Source: DASYXZ01 sp035308965
Lineage (GTDB): Bacteria > Acidobacteriota > Terriglobia > UBA7540
DNA: 64,000 bases
Direction of reading: 5' to 3'
Assembly: GCA_035308965.1 (NCBI GenBank)
Contig: DATGFN010000011.1
Span: 151,863 to 215,862 of the forward strand
Shown here: positions 39,046-48,534 of the stretch, piece after piece
Position numbering within the stretch: position 1 is the first letter of the stretch
Layout: each line of letters opens with the position of its first letter
The notes under the pieces: generated by a model
Told to the model about the DNA's origin: nothing
The model's database searches: none
Seen by the model: only the letters and a program-made list of their open reading frames with translations
Position numbers and translations under genes: made by a program

Positions 39046-41016
39046 TCACCTGGCTTTCGCGCGCGCGAATTCGCGCTGGGCGTCGTCATTGCGGCCGGCG
39101 GCCTGATAGGCGCGGCCCAGGTTGTAGTGCGCCTTGCTGAAGCCAGGGACGATGGCCACCGCGTGCTCCAGGGCGCGAATGGCTTCGTCATTTTGCTTCA
39201 TATAGAGTTGGAGTTCGCCAATTGCTTCGTAGGCCTGCGCGTAATCCGGATTGATCGTGACCGCGCGCTGGAAATCTCGCAAGGCATCTTCAACCCGATC
39301 CCTTTTGACTTCCGCGGCGCCCAGGTTATAGGCAGCGGAAAAGTTGGATGGATCGAGTTCGAGAGCGTGTTCGAATAAAGCGGTGGCGGCGTCGAGATCG
39401 CCCAGCTCGACCTGCGACAGGCCTTCATAATACGTGGCCAGCGCAAATTTGGGATCGATTTCCAGCGTGGCCTTGAATTCGTCGAGCGCGCCGTGAAAAT
39501 CCTTCATCCGGTACAGGTCGAGCGCCATCATGTAGTGAATGGGCATGGAGGAGGGCTCGGTTCTTTCCGCCTCGTGGAGTTTCCGCAGCGATTCCTGGTA
39601 GCGGCCGTGCTGCCCGTCGGCCATCGCATCGGAGAAAAGTTCGTAGACCTGGACCCGCTCCTTGGGATCGGCGAGAGTTTTGCCGCCGGCCTCTGAGACC
39701 GAACCACCGGAAATCGCCACATAGCCGAGCGAACGCAGGCGCTCCAGCAGGGCGGGGTCGGTGGGCTCTTCTCCCGCCACCGTATTGCCGCCCGAGGGAG
39801 TGTAATGGCGCAGAAGGGCAAGGAGTTTGTCGTGCATATCCTTCCCGGCGGATGCGCGCTCCGCGTAGAGATTCCTCAGCTCGGGCGGGTCGTTTCGGGT
39901 GTCATAGAGTTCGGGGTGTGGCGCGTCGATATATTTCAAGCCGCCCGATTGGAAGGCGCGTAACTGGCTCCAGTGAAAATGCAGGAGAGGCAGATAAGTT
40001 TCGGCGTAAAGCATCGACGTTCCGCTCGAATTCTGGTCGGCGCGCCCCTGCACGAGGCTGAGCAAGCTGCGCCCCTGCACGCTGGGTGGAGCGGAGATTT
40101 TCACCGCCTGGAGCAAGGTGGGCATCACGTCAACCAGCGATACGCCGTCCTCAATCACGCGTGGCTGGGCGCCGGGAATTTTTATCAGCAGGGGCACGTG
40201 CAGGGTGGAGTTATAAACAAAAAAACCGTGGGTCTTTTCACCGTGCTCACCCAGTCCCTCGCCATGGTCGGCCGCCAGAGCAATCACCGAGGCTGCGTCC
40301 AGATGCTGCTCTTTCAAATACGCCATCAAGCGGCCCACTTGCGAATCGGCGAACGCGATCTCGCCATCGTAGGGATGCGAGCGATAGCGGGTAGCGTAAG
40401 GCTCGGGCGGGGTGTAAGGGAAGTGGGGATCATAGAGGTGAACCCACAGGAAGAACGGCTGCGCCGCGTGGATGGGCCGGCGCTTCAACCATCCCAGCGC
40501 TTCGTCCATCACCTGATCCCCGCGCCTCTCCATTAAGTCCAGATTGGTTTCGTCCAGGCGGCTGAAGTCAAAGTGATCAAAGTAAGTTTCAAAGCCCTGG
40601 TTCAGGCCAAAGCGCGAGTCGAGCACAGCGGCGCCAATGAATGCGGCGGTTTGATATCCGTTTTTTGAAAGCAAAGTGGCGAGGGTGGGAATATTCGGCG
40701 AGAGTTTGTTCTCGCTGAAATCGTGCATGCCCGTGGCCATGGGGAAGCTGCCTGTCATCAACGCGGTGTGCGCCGGCAGAGTGATGGGGACGGGCGTGTA
40801 GGCATGAACAAAGCGCGCGCCCGAGCGCGCCAGTTGATCTATGACGGGTGTTTGTATTTCATTGTAGCCGTATACGCCCAGGTGGTCGGCGCGAAGCGTG
40901 TCTATGGTGATGAGGATGACGTTCGGGCGGGCTTCTCCAGGCGCCGGGGCCGCCTCGCCACCCGGCAGCGCGCCAGCGAGAAGCCAGGCAAGCAGCGCGA
41001 CCGCGAGGGCGCACAC
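39046..41016 (-). CDS. Second sulfatase-like protein with C-terminal TPRs
   Basis: 656 residues from a GTG at 41016. The signal peptide (ALAVALLAWLLAGALPGGEAA) looks cut short at its N end: upstream codons encode a basic stretch in frame but offer no ATG, GTG or TTG before a stop, so the start is unsure. The catalytic domain has VILITIDTLRADHLGVYG (Asp39), VPITLPAHTALMTG with Thr79 at the nucleophile position, WVHLYDPHFPYTPPEPY, and ALAADHGEGLGEHGEKTHGFF. From about residue 480 TPRs follow (ALATYYEGLSQVELGDLDAATALFEHAL, AAYNLGAAEVKRDRVEDALRDFQRAV, AHYNLGRAYQAAGRNDDAQREF). It is a close relative of the 36375-38540 gene in domains and order. Confidence 0.87.
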   Translation of the reverse strand: MCALAVALLAWLLAGALPGGEAAPAPGEARPNVILITIDTLRADHLGVYGYNEIQTPVIDQLARSGARFVHAYTPVPITLPAHTALMTGSFPMATGMHDFSENKLSPNIPTLATLLSKNGYQTAAFIGAAVLDSRFGLNQGFETYFDHFDFSRLDETNLDLMERRGDQVMDEALGWLKRRPIHAAQPFFLWVHLYDPHFPYTPPEPYATRYRSHPYDGEIAFADSQVGRLMAYLKEQHLDAASVIALAADHGEGLGEHGEKTHGFFVYNSTLHVPLLIKIPGAQPRVIEDGVSLVDVMPTLLQAVKISAPPSVQGRSLLSLVQGRADQNSSGTSMLYAETYLPLLHFHWSQLRAFQSGGLKYIDAPHPELYDTRNDPPELRNLYAERASAGKDMHDKLLALLRHYTPSGGNTVAGEEPTDPALLERLRSLGYVAISGGSVSEAGGKTLADPKERVQVYELFSDAMADGQHGRYQESLRKLHEAERTEPSSMPIHYMMALDLYRMKDFHGALDEFKATLEIDPKFALATYYEGLSQVELGDLDAATALFEHALELDPSNFSAAYNLGAAEVKRDRVEDALRDFQRAVTINPDYAQAYEAIGELQLYMKQNDEAIRALEHAVAIVPGFSKAHYNLGRAYQAAGRNDDAQREFARAKAR

Positions 41017-41196
41017 CAGAGTTGGCGCGAGTTTGCCGCGTGTTACTATTCCAGAATTATTCGGGAGAGTGTTATTTCGGATGAAAAATGCCTCGCTTGC
41101 GGTAATTCAGATTTCACTGAATGCCTTTCCTATTCTACCTCGAATAGAACTTTTGGTTTGTTGCATAATATTCCTTTCCATCGCCAAATCCCCAAT

Positions 41197-41904
41197 TTAA
41201 ACGTGGCGGAATGGTTCTTCGAAATTTTCACTGGGAACGTTCTTGCCATCCCGCTCGAGTGATTTGGTTACCAATTCTTTGGAGCCCAAACCCACAGCCA
41301 GTGCCAGGGAAAGCACGATCCCGCCAAATAAGATTCCAAAGGCAAGCTCAACAATCCCCGGGGCAATTCTCAAGTGTTCCAGAGCCATCGCTACCGCCAA
41401 TACGGTTACGAGCCATTTCACACCCGCGCTCAACAGGCGCGCGTGTTGAAGATTCATATTCACCGCTCCAATCAACACGCTCCTCGCCAGAAAACGGGCG
41501 ATGACACTGCCAACCAACAAAACCAGCGCGGCGCCTATGATATTGGGGATGTAGGCAAAAACGCTGCGTACGAATAGAGACGTCGATTCGGCATCGAAAG
41601 CCGCAATGCCTATCAAAAGTCCGGTAATGATCACCAGGGAGGCAACGGTTCGCGAGATGAGAAGGGTTGGACTCATGCCGGGCGACCCTTCGGAAAGGGA
41701 GGAGAAGCCCCAGCCGGAAAGCCGCTTGTCGAATTGCATGCCGGAGAGCACGCGCCGCACCACCATGGCGATGATCCAAGCGAATAACACCGAGATCAGC
41801 AAAGCCACAATCACCGCAACCATTCCCGGCAGCAGTCCGGCAAGCTCCGTCAGGAATCTTGTCGTCGAGTCTACCAACGCGTGTTTGACTTGGTTCCACA
41901 TCAT
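41197..41904 (-). CDS. Mechanosensitive-channel-related membrane protein (conserved TM-helix family)
   Basis: 235 residues from twin ATGs (41904/41901) behind GGAGG. There are five hydrophobic segments: about 20-45, 82-102, 112-140, 157-175 and 183-203. The paired helices with VGSVIARFLARSVLIGAVN and GIVLSLALAVGLGSKELVTKSLE match the conserved TM-helix repeats related to MscS-type channels; the C-terminal beta domain of MscS itself is missing. It is the last gene of the glucan/trehalose operon, 19-22 bp after the glycosyltransferase-like gene. A small solute channel at the end of an osmolyte operon suggests a role in osmotic downshift, an inference from context. Confidence 0.75.
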   Translation of the reverse strand: MMWNQVKHALVDSTTRFLTELAGLLPGMVAVIVALLISVLFAWIIAMVVRRVLSGMQFDKRLSGWGFSSLSEGSPGMSPTLLISRTVASLVIITGLLIGIAAFDAESTSLFVRSVFAYIPNIIGAALVLLVGSVIARFLARSVLIGAVNMNLQHARLLSAGVKWLVTVLAVAMALEHLRIAPGIVELAFGILFGGIVLSLALAVGLGSKELVTKSLERDGKNVPSENFEEPFRHV

Positions 41905-41923
41905 GCACCTCCGTTTCGAATTG

Positions 41924-43177
41924 CTACGGATTAAATCGGTCGGGCCATCGCCATCGGGACACGAGGTAGGGCTTTTCGGCTTCGTAGGCGCTCGCCAGGC
42001 GCTCGATCCGTTTCTCGACGATTGCCGATTCGGCACCCTCTAATTCCCGCCCAAAGGAGACGACCCATGCCAGGTACAAGGGCGTCATAGAGCGGAGCAA
42101 GTGCTCTCGATTGATGGTTCGAAGGCGGTGGGCGAGCGCGAAATCATAGATGATACGCGCCCACAATGCGTCGGGCATATGGACTTGCTCAGGCGTCAAG
42201 CGAGACAGTTTTCTAAGTTCCAACAGGATTGCCGGTGGAAGAACCAGGCTCCAGATCTCGTGCAGGTCGCGGACTCCCAACTGGAAAGTTTCCACCATGC
42301 GATGTGTGTCCAGGATTTCCGTTCCTGGAGACACAGACGAAGGTTTGCCGCGGGCCGGTATGGGAAGGGAACCCCTCGTGCGTTGCCAGAAAGCTGCGCT
42401 TCTTTCCATGTCAAGAAAAATGGGATCCAGGACCTGCGCGACGAGGGAACTAAGGTTCGTCCAATCGGTCGGGGGATAGACGCGCGCTCCCACGTGCACT
42501 TCGCATACCGGCATGTTGTCAAGAAGGGCCATCGGCACAAGCGAGGCCAGGGGATGGGTCCGGCCCGGCCCGGGCTTGTTGTTGCGATTGTTTCCGAGAA
42601 TTTTCTGAGCAAGCCGCTGCGAAACGCCCACGTCAGGCCCGAGTGGATTATGGATTCTTTTTCCGTAGAGACATCGTATGAGCGGATAGAGTACGCTGCT
42701 GTTCAACATCCCCTGCAAACTTCGGGGGGCATAGCGCGGCACCACCAGATGAAAATCCGCATCGAGCAAAGGCTGCATGAGCTGGCCAACCCACTGGGGA
42801 GTCCCGCTTTCCATTTTGGAGGCAACCAGGCAGCATCCTCGAGCCTTGAGTTTTTCGGTCACCGCGAAAAGCGACAGACACGCGGCCGATATGCTCTGTT
42901 GGAGCGCCCCGGAAGGCTCTGGATCGAGTGAAGACCAGGACACTACGGAGAGGGAAGTGGTTCCGCAGTCCGACGGCGATGTTGCGAGGGGCGCGTCGAC
43001 GATGGGGCCTCTCTGCAAAACCACGATTCGCGGGGAACCGGGGAACGTGCCAAGGCCCTCGCACAACGACGCAACGCCATCCCGGTCGAGGTCGGCGAGA
43101 ATGCCCACCACCAAATCGGCGCTTTGGATTGGCGGCTTTTTATCCTGCGTCTGTTGCGGGATGGAGTCCACTTCCAA
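41924..43177 (-). CDS. GT-A-type glycosyltransferase-like protein (mannosyl/glucosylglycerate synthase-like)
   Basis: 417 residues from a TTG start. The N-terminal half (residues 20-230) has the nucleotide-sugar-binding Rossmann-like pattern, with LVVGILADLDRDG and HLVVPRYAPRSLQGMLNSSVLYPLIRCLYGKRIHNPLGPDVGVSQRLAQKIL. The C-terminal half has LTPEQVHMPDALWARIIYDFALAHRLRTINREHLLRSMTPLYLAWV. Both segments resemble synthases that make glucosyl- or mannosylglycerate, known compatible solutes. A clear DxD is not seen. The gene sits 68 bp after the treS-maltokinase fusion, consistent with an osmolyte or glucan-priming role. The family assignment is moderate and the acceptor is unknown. Confidence 0.62.
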   Translation of the reverse strand: MEVDSIPQQTQDKKPPIQSADLVVGILADLDRDGVASLCEGLGTFPGSPRIVVLQRGPIVDAPLATSPSDCGTTSLSVVSWSSLDPEPSGALQQSISAACLSLFAVTEKLKARGCCLVASKMESGTPQWVGQLMQPLLDADFHLVVPRYAPRSLQGMLNSSVLYPLIRCLYGKRIHNPLGPDVGVSQRLAQKILGNNRNNKPGPGRTHPLASLVPMALLDNMPVCEVHVGARVYPPTDWTNLSSLVAQVLDPIFLDMERSAAFWQRTRGSLPIPARGKPSSVSPGTEILDTHRMVETFQLGVRDLHEIWSLVLPPAILLELRKLSRLTPEQVHMPDALWARIIYDFALAHRLRTINREHLLRSMTPLYLAWVVSFGRELEGAESAIVEKRIERLASAYEAEKPYLVSRWRWPDRFNP

Positions 43178-43245
43178 TTTTCAGTCCTCCATTGATTCCG
43201 CCCGGTTCCCTCGAGGACGGGCGAAAGCCCGGCGCCTCGCGGGAT

Positions 43246-46200
43246 TCATATGGCGAGCGACAGAATCCCCAACATCGGAATGCGCACCCAATCGGGACGG
43301 CTGTTCAATTCATAAAGTATTTCATAGAGCGCTTTATCCAGTAAAAAGACATCGAGCAATTTCCGGAATTCAGCCGTTTTGGCAGGGAGAAAGTCCGCGC
43401 CCTTCGCGGTTTCCCGATAAGCGCGCAGGAATTCTGCCGCCACGGAGCGCTCCCAGAGCTGTGCCCAGAGTTCGAGGCGGTTGAAGTCCACGGGATGACG
43501 CTCGGTATAATTGATCAGAGTGCCGTAGGCGCCATAACTGAAGGACCGCAACATCCCAGCCACATCCTTGAGGGGGCATTGCTTGGAGCGCCGATATTCC
43601 AGAGACCGGGCAGGTTCCCCTTCAAAATCCAGAATGACGATGTCGGTCTTCACTCGAAGCACCTGTCCAAGATGATAATCCCCATGAATGCGGATCCGTT
43701 GTGTCTGAAGTTCATCGAATTTTATGGCTCCGAAATGATCCAGTATCCGGCGTCGTTGGCTGAGCACCGAAGCTGCAATTTCAACCACTTCATCGGGCAA
43801 ATGCGACACTTGCTCCCTGAGCACCTCGAAAACCCCGACGGCATGCTGGCGGGAATCAGCAACGTGCTCCTGCATTTCTTGGGCCGTCAGAGGTTCGGGA
43901 ACAAATGCGGGATCCTGGGTTGGTGAAGCAAGGGCCAGATGCAACTCCGCGGTGCGACGCCCAAGGGTTGTCGCAAAATCAAGATAAATGCCAACATGGT
44001 CTCTGGCGAATGCAGAGACGGGGCGTTCGGAAAGGTCAACCGCATCACTGAGTTCGCCCCTCGCGCTTTCTGGAAACTCTGTGGGAGCGCACGTCTCGAA
44101 ATAGCGGTTGAGCTCCTCGACGGTCCACTTCCAGCCGTCGCCCTCGTTCACCACCAGACCTTGCAGGAGCCCGAGCACGGCAGGTACTTTACCGGCGGCC
44201 GGCACGTATTCGATCATGCCGGCAAAGGGAGGGATTCCATTGAAACTTGTTTTCTCGGTCAGGTATCGCCCTATTTCACAATCAGGATTCATGCCGGCTT
44301 CCAATCGGCGGAACAGCTTGAGGATTAATCTGTCCCCATAGAGAATCGAGGTGTTGCTTTGTTCGGCCGAGCCGCGCCGTGCCTGGAGAGGTGCATCCGC
44401 AGGTCCCAGGATCTTCTGAAAAGAACTGCCGGGCACGCCTTGGATGCGGCCGTTGCGTCCCTCCAAGGTTTGGCCGTTCTTGATGAGCGCCAGCAACCCG
44501 GCGCACATTTTGTCGTCAAAGACGCCATCGTGCAACAACCCCCGTAATCTATTGGCCGCGATCGTGGAAACGCCAACCGTGGGCGCCGCATTCCGCAGTT
44601 CATCTCCGAAATCTCCAAACGTCATAGCGAGCGGAAGCTGGTAAGTGTCCGGCGTTCCGGAATCGAATTGCACCTCCACCAAAGCCAGGGCTGATTGGGC
44701 CGGATTCAATTCGGCCCAGTCCGCAATTTCTAATTTCTTAATGTGGCGGGACTTTGCGGCAAACCAGCGCTGCTTCGGAATGTACTCCAAGAGTTCCCCG
44801 GTTAACATGCGCTCGCGGTTGGTGCCTTCCAGCAGATCCTGCCAGCCTCCGGTCACGTCGACGGGTAAGTGTTCCACAACCTCCACGCCGGCTTCCGCCG
44901 GTTCGGGCTTGGGCTGGAGCTCCAGCCAAATAAAGCTATAGGGCGCCAAGGTAAGCCGGTAAGGCTGGCGCTGAATAGGAGGGAAGTCCACGTATCCGAG
45001 CATCTCAACCGGAACCATCCCTTCCAGTTTCGACAAATCCAAATCGACGGGCTGGGCAAAGCGGGAAAGATTGGCGACGCACAGGACTTGTTCCGTTTCG
45101 TAGCGCCGAATATAAGCCAGGATCTTGCGGTTGGCCGGATTCAGAAACTCGATGGTGCCGCGCCCGAACACGCGAAATAGTTTCCGCAGGGCGATCATAT
45201 TTCGCATCCAGTGCAAGAGGGAAGACGTGTCGCTCTGCTGGGCCTCCACATTGACCGCTTCGTATCCCCAAACCGGATCCATGATCACCGGACTGTACAA
45301 GCGGGCCGGCACGGCAGTGGAAAACCCCGCGTTCCGATCGCCATTCCATTGCATGGGGGTCCGAACGCCATTGCGGTCACCGAGGTAAATGTTGTCGCCC
45401 ATTCCGAGTTCATCCCCGTAATAAAGGATCGGAGTGCCGGGAAACGAAAGCAGCAAGCTGTTCAACAGCTCAATGCGCCTTCGATTGTTGTCAACCAAGG
45501 GCGCGAGACGGCGGCGAATGCCCAGGTTGATGCGCATTTGCGGGTCGGCGCTATAAGCCAGGTACATATAATCCCGCTCGTCGCGGGTCACCATCTCGAG
45601 TGTCAGTTCGTCATGATTGCGCAGGAACAGGCCCCACTGGCACGTGTCCGGAATAGCTGGAGTTTGTGCGATGATGTCCGTGATGGGCAGCCGGTCCTCC
45701 TGGCGCAGGCCCATATAGATGCGGGGCATCAACGGAAAATGGAACGCCATATGGCATTCGTCGCCATCCCCAAAATAGGGGCGCACATCCGTCGGCCATT
45801 GATTGGCTTCGGCTAGGATCATTCGATTGGAATACCCGACGTCAATCTCGCTGCGAAGTTTCTTAATGACGGCGTGGGTTTCGGGGAGGTTCTCACAGGT
45901 GGTTCCTTCGCGCTCTACCAGGTATGGGATCGCGTCCACTCGCAATGCATCAACGCCCATATCCAGCCAGAAGCGCATGATTTTCAGCACTTCTTCGACG
46001 ACTTTCGGATTGTCAAAATTCAGATCCGGCTGGTGCGCGAAGAACCGATGCCAGTAATATTGGCTGGCCACGGCATCCCAAGTCCAATTGGACCTCTCGG
46101 TGTCGGTGAAGATAATGCGGGCGCCTTCATATTTCCGGTCAGTGTCGCTCCATACGTAATAATCCCGGAACGGCGATTCGCGAGATTGGCGTGCGGCTTT

Positions 46201-46557
46201 GAACCATGGATGCTGATCGGAAGTATGATTCATCACCAGTTCGATCAGCACCTGGAGGTCGCGCTCATGAGCGGCTTCCAGGAAGGCGTGGAAGTCATCG
46301 AGCGTTCCATACATCGGGTGGACATCAACGTAGTTCGAGATGTCGTAGCCATCGTCTTTGAGGGGGGAGGAAAAGAACGGCAGCAACCATAAACAGGTGA
46401 CGCCCAGATCTTGAAGGTAGTCCAGTTTCTGGATCAATCCCGGAAAGTCACCTATGCCATCTCCATTGCTGTCCTTGAAAGCCCGAACGTGCAGCTCATA
46501 GATGACAGCGTCTTTGTACCATTGAGGATCGAGCGCACTGCCTGGCTTGTTTGGCAT
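43246..46557 (-). CDS. treS: Trehalose synthase (maltose alpha-D-glucosyltransferase) fused to maltokinase
   Basis: 1103 residues in two enzymes. Residues 1 to about 550 are a GH13 TreS domain that interconverts trehalose and maltose: NHTSDQHPWF, nucleophile Asp208 in GVDALRVDAIPYL, acid/base Glu250 in RMILAEANQWP (42 residues apart, as in mycobacterial TreS), and FLRNHDELTLEMV. Residues about 575-1103 are a Pep2/Mak-type maltokinase with IHGDYHLGQVL and DIVILDFEGEPARSLEYRRSKQCPLKDVAGMLRS as the kinase catalytic and metal loops. Together they turn trehalose into maltose-1-phosphate, the donor for GlgE, whose gene lies two genes upstream in the same operon. The fusion is common where the GlgE pathway is complete. 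Confidence 0.97.
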   Translation of the reverse strand: MPNKPGSALDPQWYKDAVIYELHVRAFKDSNGDGIGDFPGLIQKLDYLQDLGVTCLWLLPFFSSPLKDDGYDISNYVDVHPMYGTLDDFHAFLEAAHERDLQVLIELVMNHTSDQHPWFKAARQSRESPFRDYYVWSDTDRKYEGARIIFTDTERSNWTWDAVASQYYWHRFFAHQPDLNFDNPKVVEEVLKIMRFWLDMGVDALRVDAIPYLVEREGTTCENLPETHAVIKKLRSEIDVGYSNRMILAEANQWPTDVRPYFGDGDECHMAFHFPLMPRIYMGLRQEDRLPITDIIAQTPAIPDTCQWGLFLRNHDELTLEMVTRDERDYMYLAYSADPQMRINLGIRRRLAPLVDNNRRRIELLNSLLLSFPGTPILYYGDELGMGDNIYLGDRNGVRTPMQWNGDRNAGFSTAVPARLYSPVIMDPVWGYEAVNVEAQQSDTSSLLHWMRNMIALRKLFRVFGRGTIEFLNPANRKILAYIRRYETEQVLCVANLSRFAQPVDLDLSKLEGMVPVEMLGYVDFPPIQRQPYRLTLAPYSFIWLELQPKPEPAEAGVEVVEHLPVDVTGGWQDLLEGTNRERMLTGELLEYIPKQRWFAAKSRHIKKLEIADWAELNPAQSALALVEVQFDSGTPDTYQLPLAMTFGDFGDELRNAAPTVGVSTIAANRLRGLLHDGVFDDKMCAGLLALIKNGQTLEGRNGRIQGVPGSSFQKILGPADAPLQARRGSAEQSNTSILYGDRLILKLFRRLEAGMNPDCEIGRYLTEKTSFNGIPPFAGMIEYVPAAGKVPAVLGLLQGLVVNEGDGWKWTVEELNRYFETCAPTEFPESARGELSDAVDLSERPVSAFARDHVGIYLDFATTLGRRTAELHLALASPTQDPAFVPEPLTAQEMQEHVADSRQHAVGVFEVLREQVSHLPDEVVEIAASVLSQRRRILDHFGAIKFDELQTQRIRIHGDYHLGQVLRVKTDIVILDFEGEPARSLEYRRSKQCPLKDVAGMLRSFSYGAYGTLINYTERHPVDFNRLELWAQLWERSVAAEFLRAYRETAKGADFLPAKTAEFRKLLDVFLLDKALYEILYELNSRPDWVRIPMLGILSLAI

Positions 46558-46572
46558 GGAACCCTTGTCACC

Positions 46573-48534
46573 TTACTCCCCATTGTGAGATTCGTGCTTA
46601 AAAACAGCCAGCCCGAGGGGAGGCAGCGTCATATTCAACGAGAAAGGCCGCCCGTGAACCGGAAGCGGAGTGGCCGATAAACCACCGAAGTTTCCCTGGC
46701 CGCTGCCACCATATAAAGGAGCGTCACTGTTCAGGATTTCTTTCCAATGTCCGCTCTGCGAGACCCCCACACGGTAGTTTTGGCGAACGACGGGGGTGAA
46801 ATTACACGCGAAGAGGAGCTCTTCGTCCGGATTTCGCCCGCGCCGGATAAAACTAATGATACTCCTCTGCGAGTCATTGCAATCGACCCACTCGAAACCC
46901 GCTGCTTCGGGATCCAGTTCGAACAGGGCGGATTGGCCGCGATACAAAGTATTGAGATCGCGCACCCAGCGCGCCAGGCCGGCGTGGAACGGGTACTTCA
47001 GTAAATGCCAGTCAAGGCTTTTGTCGTGATTCCATTCCGACCATTGCCCGAATTCATCGCCCATAAAGAGAAGCTTCTTGCCGGGATGCCCGAACATAAA
47101 GCCGTAGAGAAGCCGCAGGTTGGCGAACTTCTGCCATTCGTCACCTGGCATTTTGCCCAGCATCGAACCCTTGCCATAGACGACTTCATCATGGGAGAAA
47201 GGCAAAACGAAATTCTCCGTAAACGCATAAACCAGGCTGAAGGTAATCTGATTGTGGTTATAGCTGCGAAAAATAGGATCTTGCGACATATAGTTGAGCA
47301 CGTCGTGCATCCAGCCCATGTTCCACTTGAGCCCAAATCCAAGGCCACCGACATAAGGGGGCCTGGACACTTGCGGCCAGGCCGTCGACTCCTCGGCAAT
47401 CATCATAATGTCTGGAAACGCAGTATAAACGTGCTCGTTAAGAGTTCTCAAGAATTGAATCGCTTCAATATTTTCCCTGCCTCCAAAGCGATTGGGGATC
47501 CACCCCCCATCACGGCGCCCGTAATCGAGGTACAACATCGAGGCGACCGCATCCACCCGAAGACCATCCACATGGTACTTGTCGAACCAGAACAGAGCGT
47601 TGTTGATCAAAAAGTTCTGGACCTCGTTGCGGCCGTAATTGAAAACGAAAGTATTCCAGTCCAATTGCTCTCCCAGTCTGGGGTCTTCATGCTCATACAA
47701 GTGAGATCCATCGAAATAGCCCAATCCAGCTTCGTCTTTGGGGAAATGAGCCGGGACCCAATCCAGAATGACGCCGATTCCGCGCTGATGGAGGTAATCA
47801 ATCAGGTACATGAAGTCGGCCGGTGTTCCGAATCTGCTGGTGGGAGCGAAGTAACCCATGACCTCAAATCCCCACGAACCGTCGAAGGGGTGCTCCATCA
47901 TGGGGAGAAACTCAACATGCGTAAAACCCGCCTCATGGAGGTAGTCGGCCAAAATTGGGGCCAATTCGCGGTAGGTCAGCCACCGATTACCCTCTTCAGG
48001 GACACGCCTCCACGAGCCAACGTGCATTTCGTAGATCGAAATCGGAGCGTTGAGGGAATTACTCCCTGCCCGACTGGCCATCCATGAATCGTCCTGCCAC
48101 GAATAATCCTGGAGATTCCAAACGCGCGATGCGGTGCGGGGGCGAATCTCCGCGGCAAAACCAAATGGATCGGCTTTGTCTACCGTATAACCTCGATAGC
48201 GGGATTTCAGATGGTATTTATAAAGCGTTCCCGATTCGATGTTGGCAATGAAGGTTTCCCAGACACCTGCCGAACTGGGACGCATGGGATGGGTTTTGGA
48301 ATTCCATTTGTTGAAGTCCCCAATTACGGACACGTACTCCGCGTTAGGCGCCCATACGGCGAATTGCACACCGCGAGCGCCGTTTCTCTCACACAGGTGA
48401 GCCCCTAACTTCTCGTAGGCGCGACTATGCGTGCCTTCAGCAAGCAAGTACAAATCGTATTCACTTAAAGCCGGTTGCATGGCGATGCCCTTCTTTGCCT
48501 CCACCATTCCAGGCTGGAGTTGGGATGGTTCCAT
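46573..48534 (-). CDS. glgB: 1,4-alpha-glucan branching enzyme
   Basis: 653 residues. An N-terminal CBM48 domain (FAVWAPNAEYVSVIGDFNKW) precedes the GH13 barrel: HVEFLPMMEHPFDGSWGFEVMGYFAPTSRFG, nucleophile Asp328 in HVDGLRVDAVASMLYLDYGRR, acid/base Glu381 in DIMMIAEEST (53 residues apart, exactly as in E. coli GlgB), and LPFSHDEVVYGKGSML. The C-terminal beta domain is complete. It introduces alpha-1,6 branches into the linear glucan made by GlgE. The ATG follows directly on the glgE stop codon, so the two proteins are made in coupled fashion. It is shorter than the enterobacterial enzyme because the extra N-terminal module is reduced. Confidence 0.97.
   Translation of the reverse strand: MEPSQLQPGMVEAKKGIAMQPALSEYDLYLLAEGTHSRAYEKLGAHLCERNGARGVQFAVWAPNAEYVSVIGDFNKWNSKTHPMRPSSAGVWETFIANIESGTLYKYHLKSRYRGYTVDKADPFGFAAEIRPRTASRVWNLQDYSWQDDSWMASRAGSNSLNAPISIYEMHVGSWRRVPEEGNRWLTYRELAPILADYLHEAGFTHVEFLPMMEHPFDGSWGFEVMGYFAPTSRFGTPADFMYLIDYLHQRGIGVILDWVPAHFPKDEAGLGYFDGSHLYEHEDPRLGEQLDWNTFVFNYGRNEVQNFLINNALFWFDKYHVDGLRVDAVASMLYLDYGRRDGGWIPNRFGGRENIEAIQFLRTLNEHVYTAFPDIMMIAEESTAWPQVSRPPYVGGLGFGLKWNMGWMHDVLNYMSQDPIFRSYNHNQITFSLVYAFTENFVLPFSHDEVVYGKGSMLGKMPGDEWQKFANLRLLYGFMFGHPGKKLLFMGDEFGQWSEWNHDKSLDWHLLKYPFHAGLARWVRDLNTLYRGQSALFELDPEAAGFEWVDCNDSQRSIISFIRRGRNPDEELLFACNFTPVVRQNYRVGVSQSGHWKEILNSDAPLYGGSGQGNFGGLSATPLPVHGRPFSLNMTLPPLGLAVFKHESHNGE

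Noticed and set aside
38952..39191. N-terminal extension of the small proline-rich protein
   Set aside because: It runs through the 3' end of the neighbouring gene. The ATG at 38951 has a good ribosome-binding site and starts a signal peptide.
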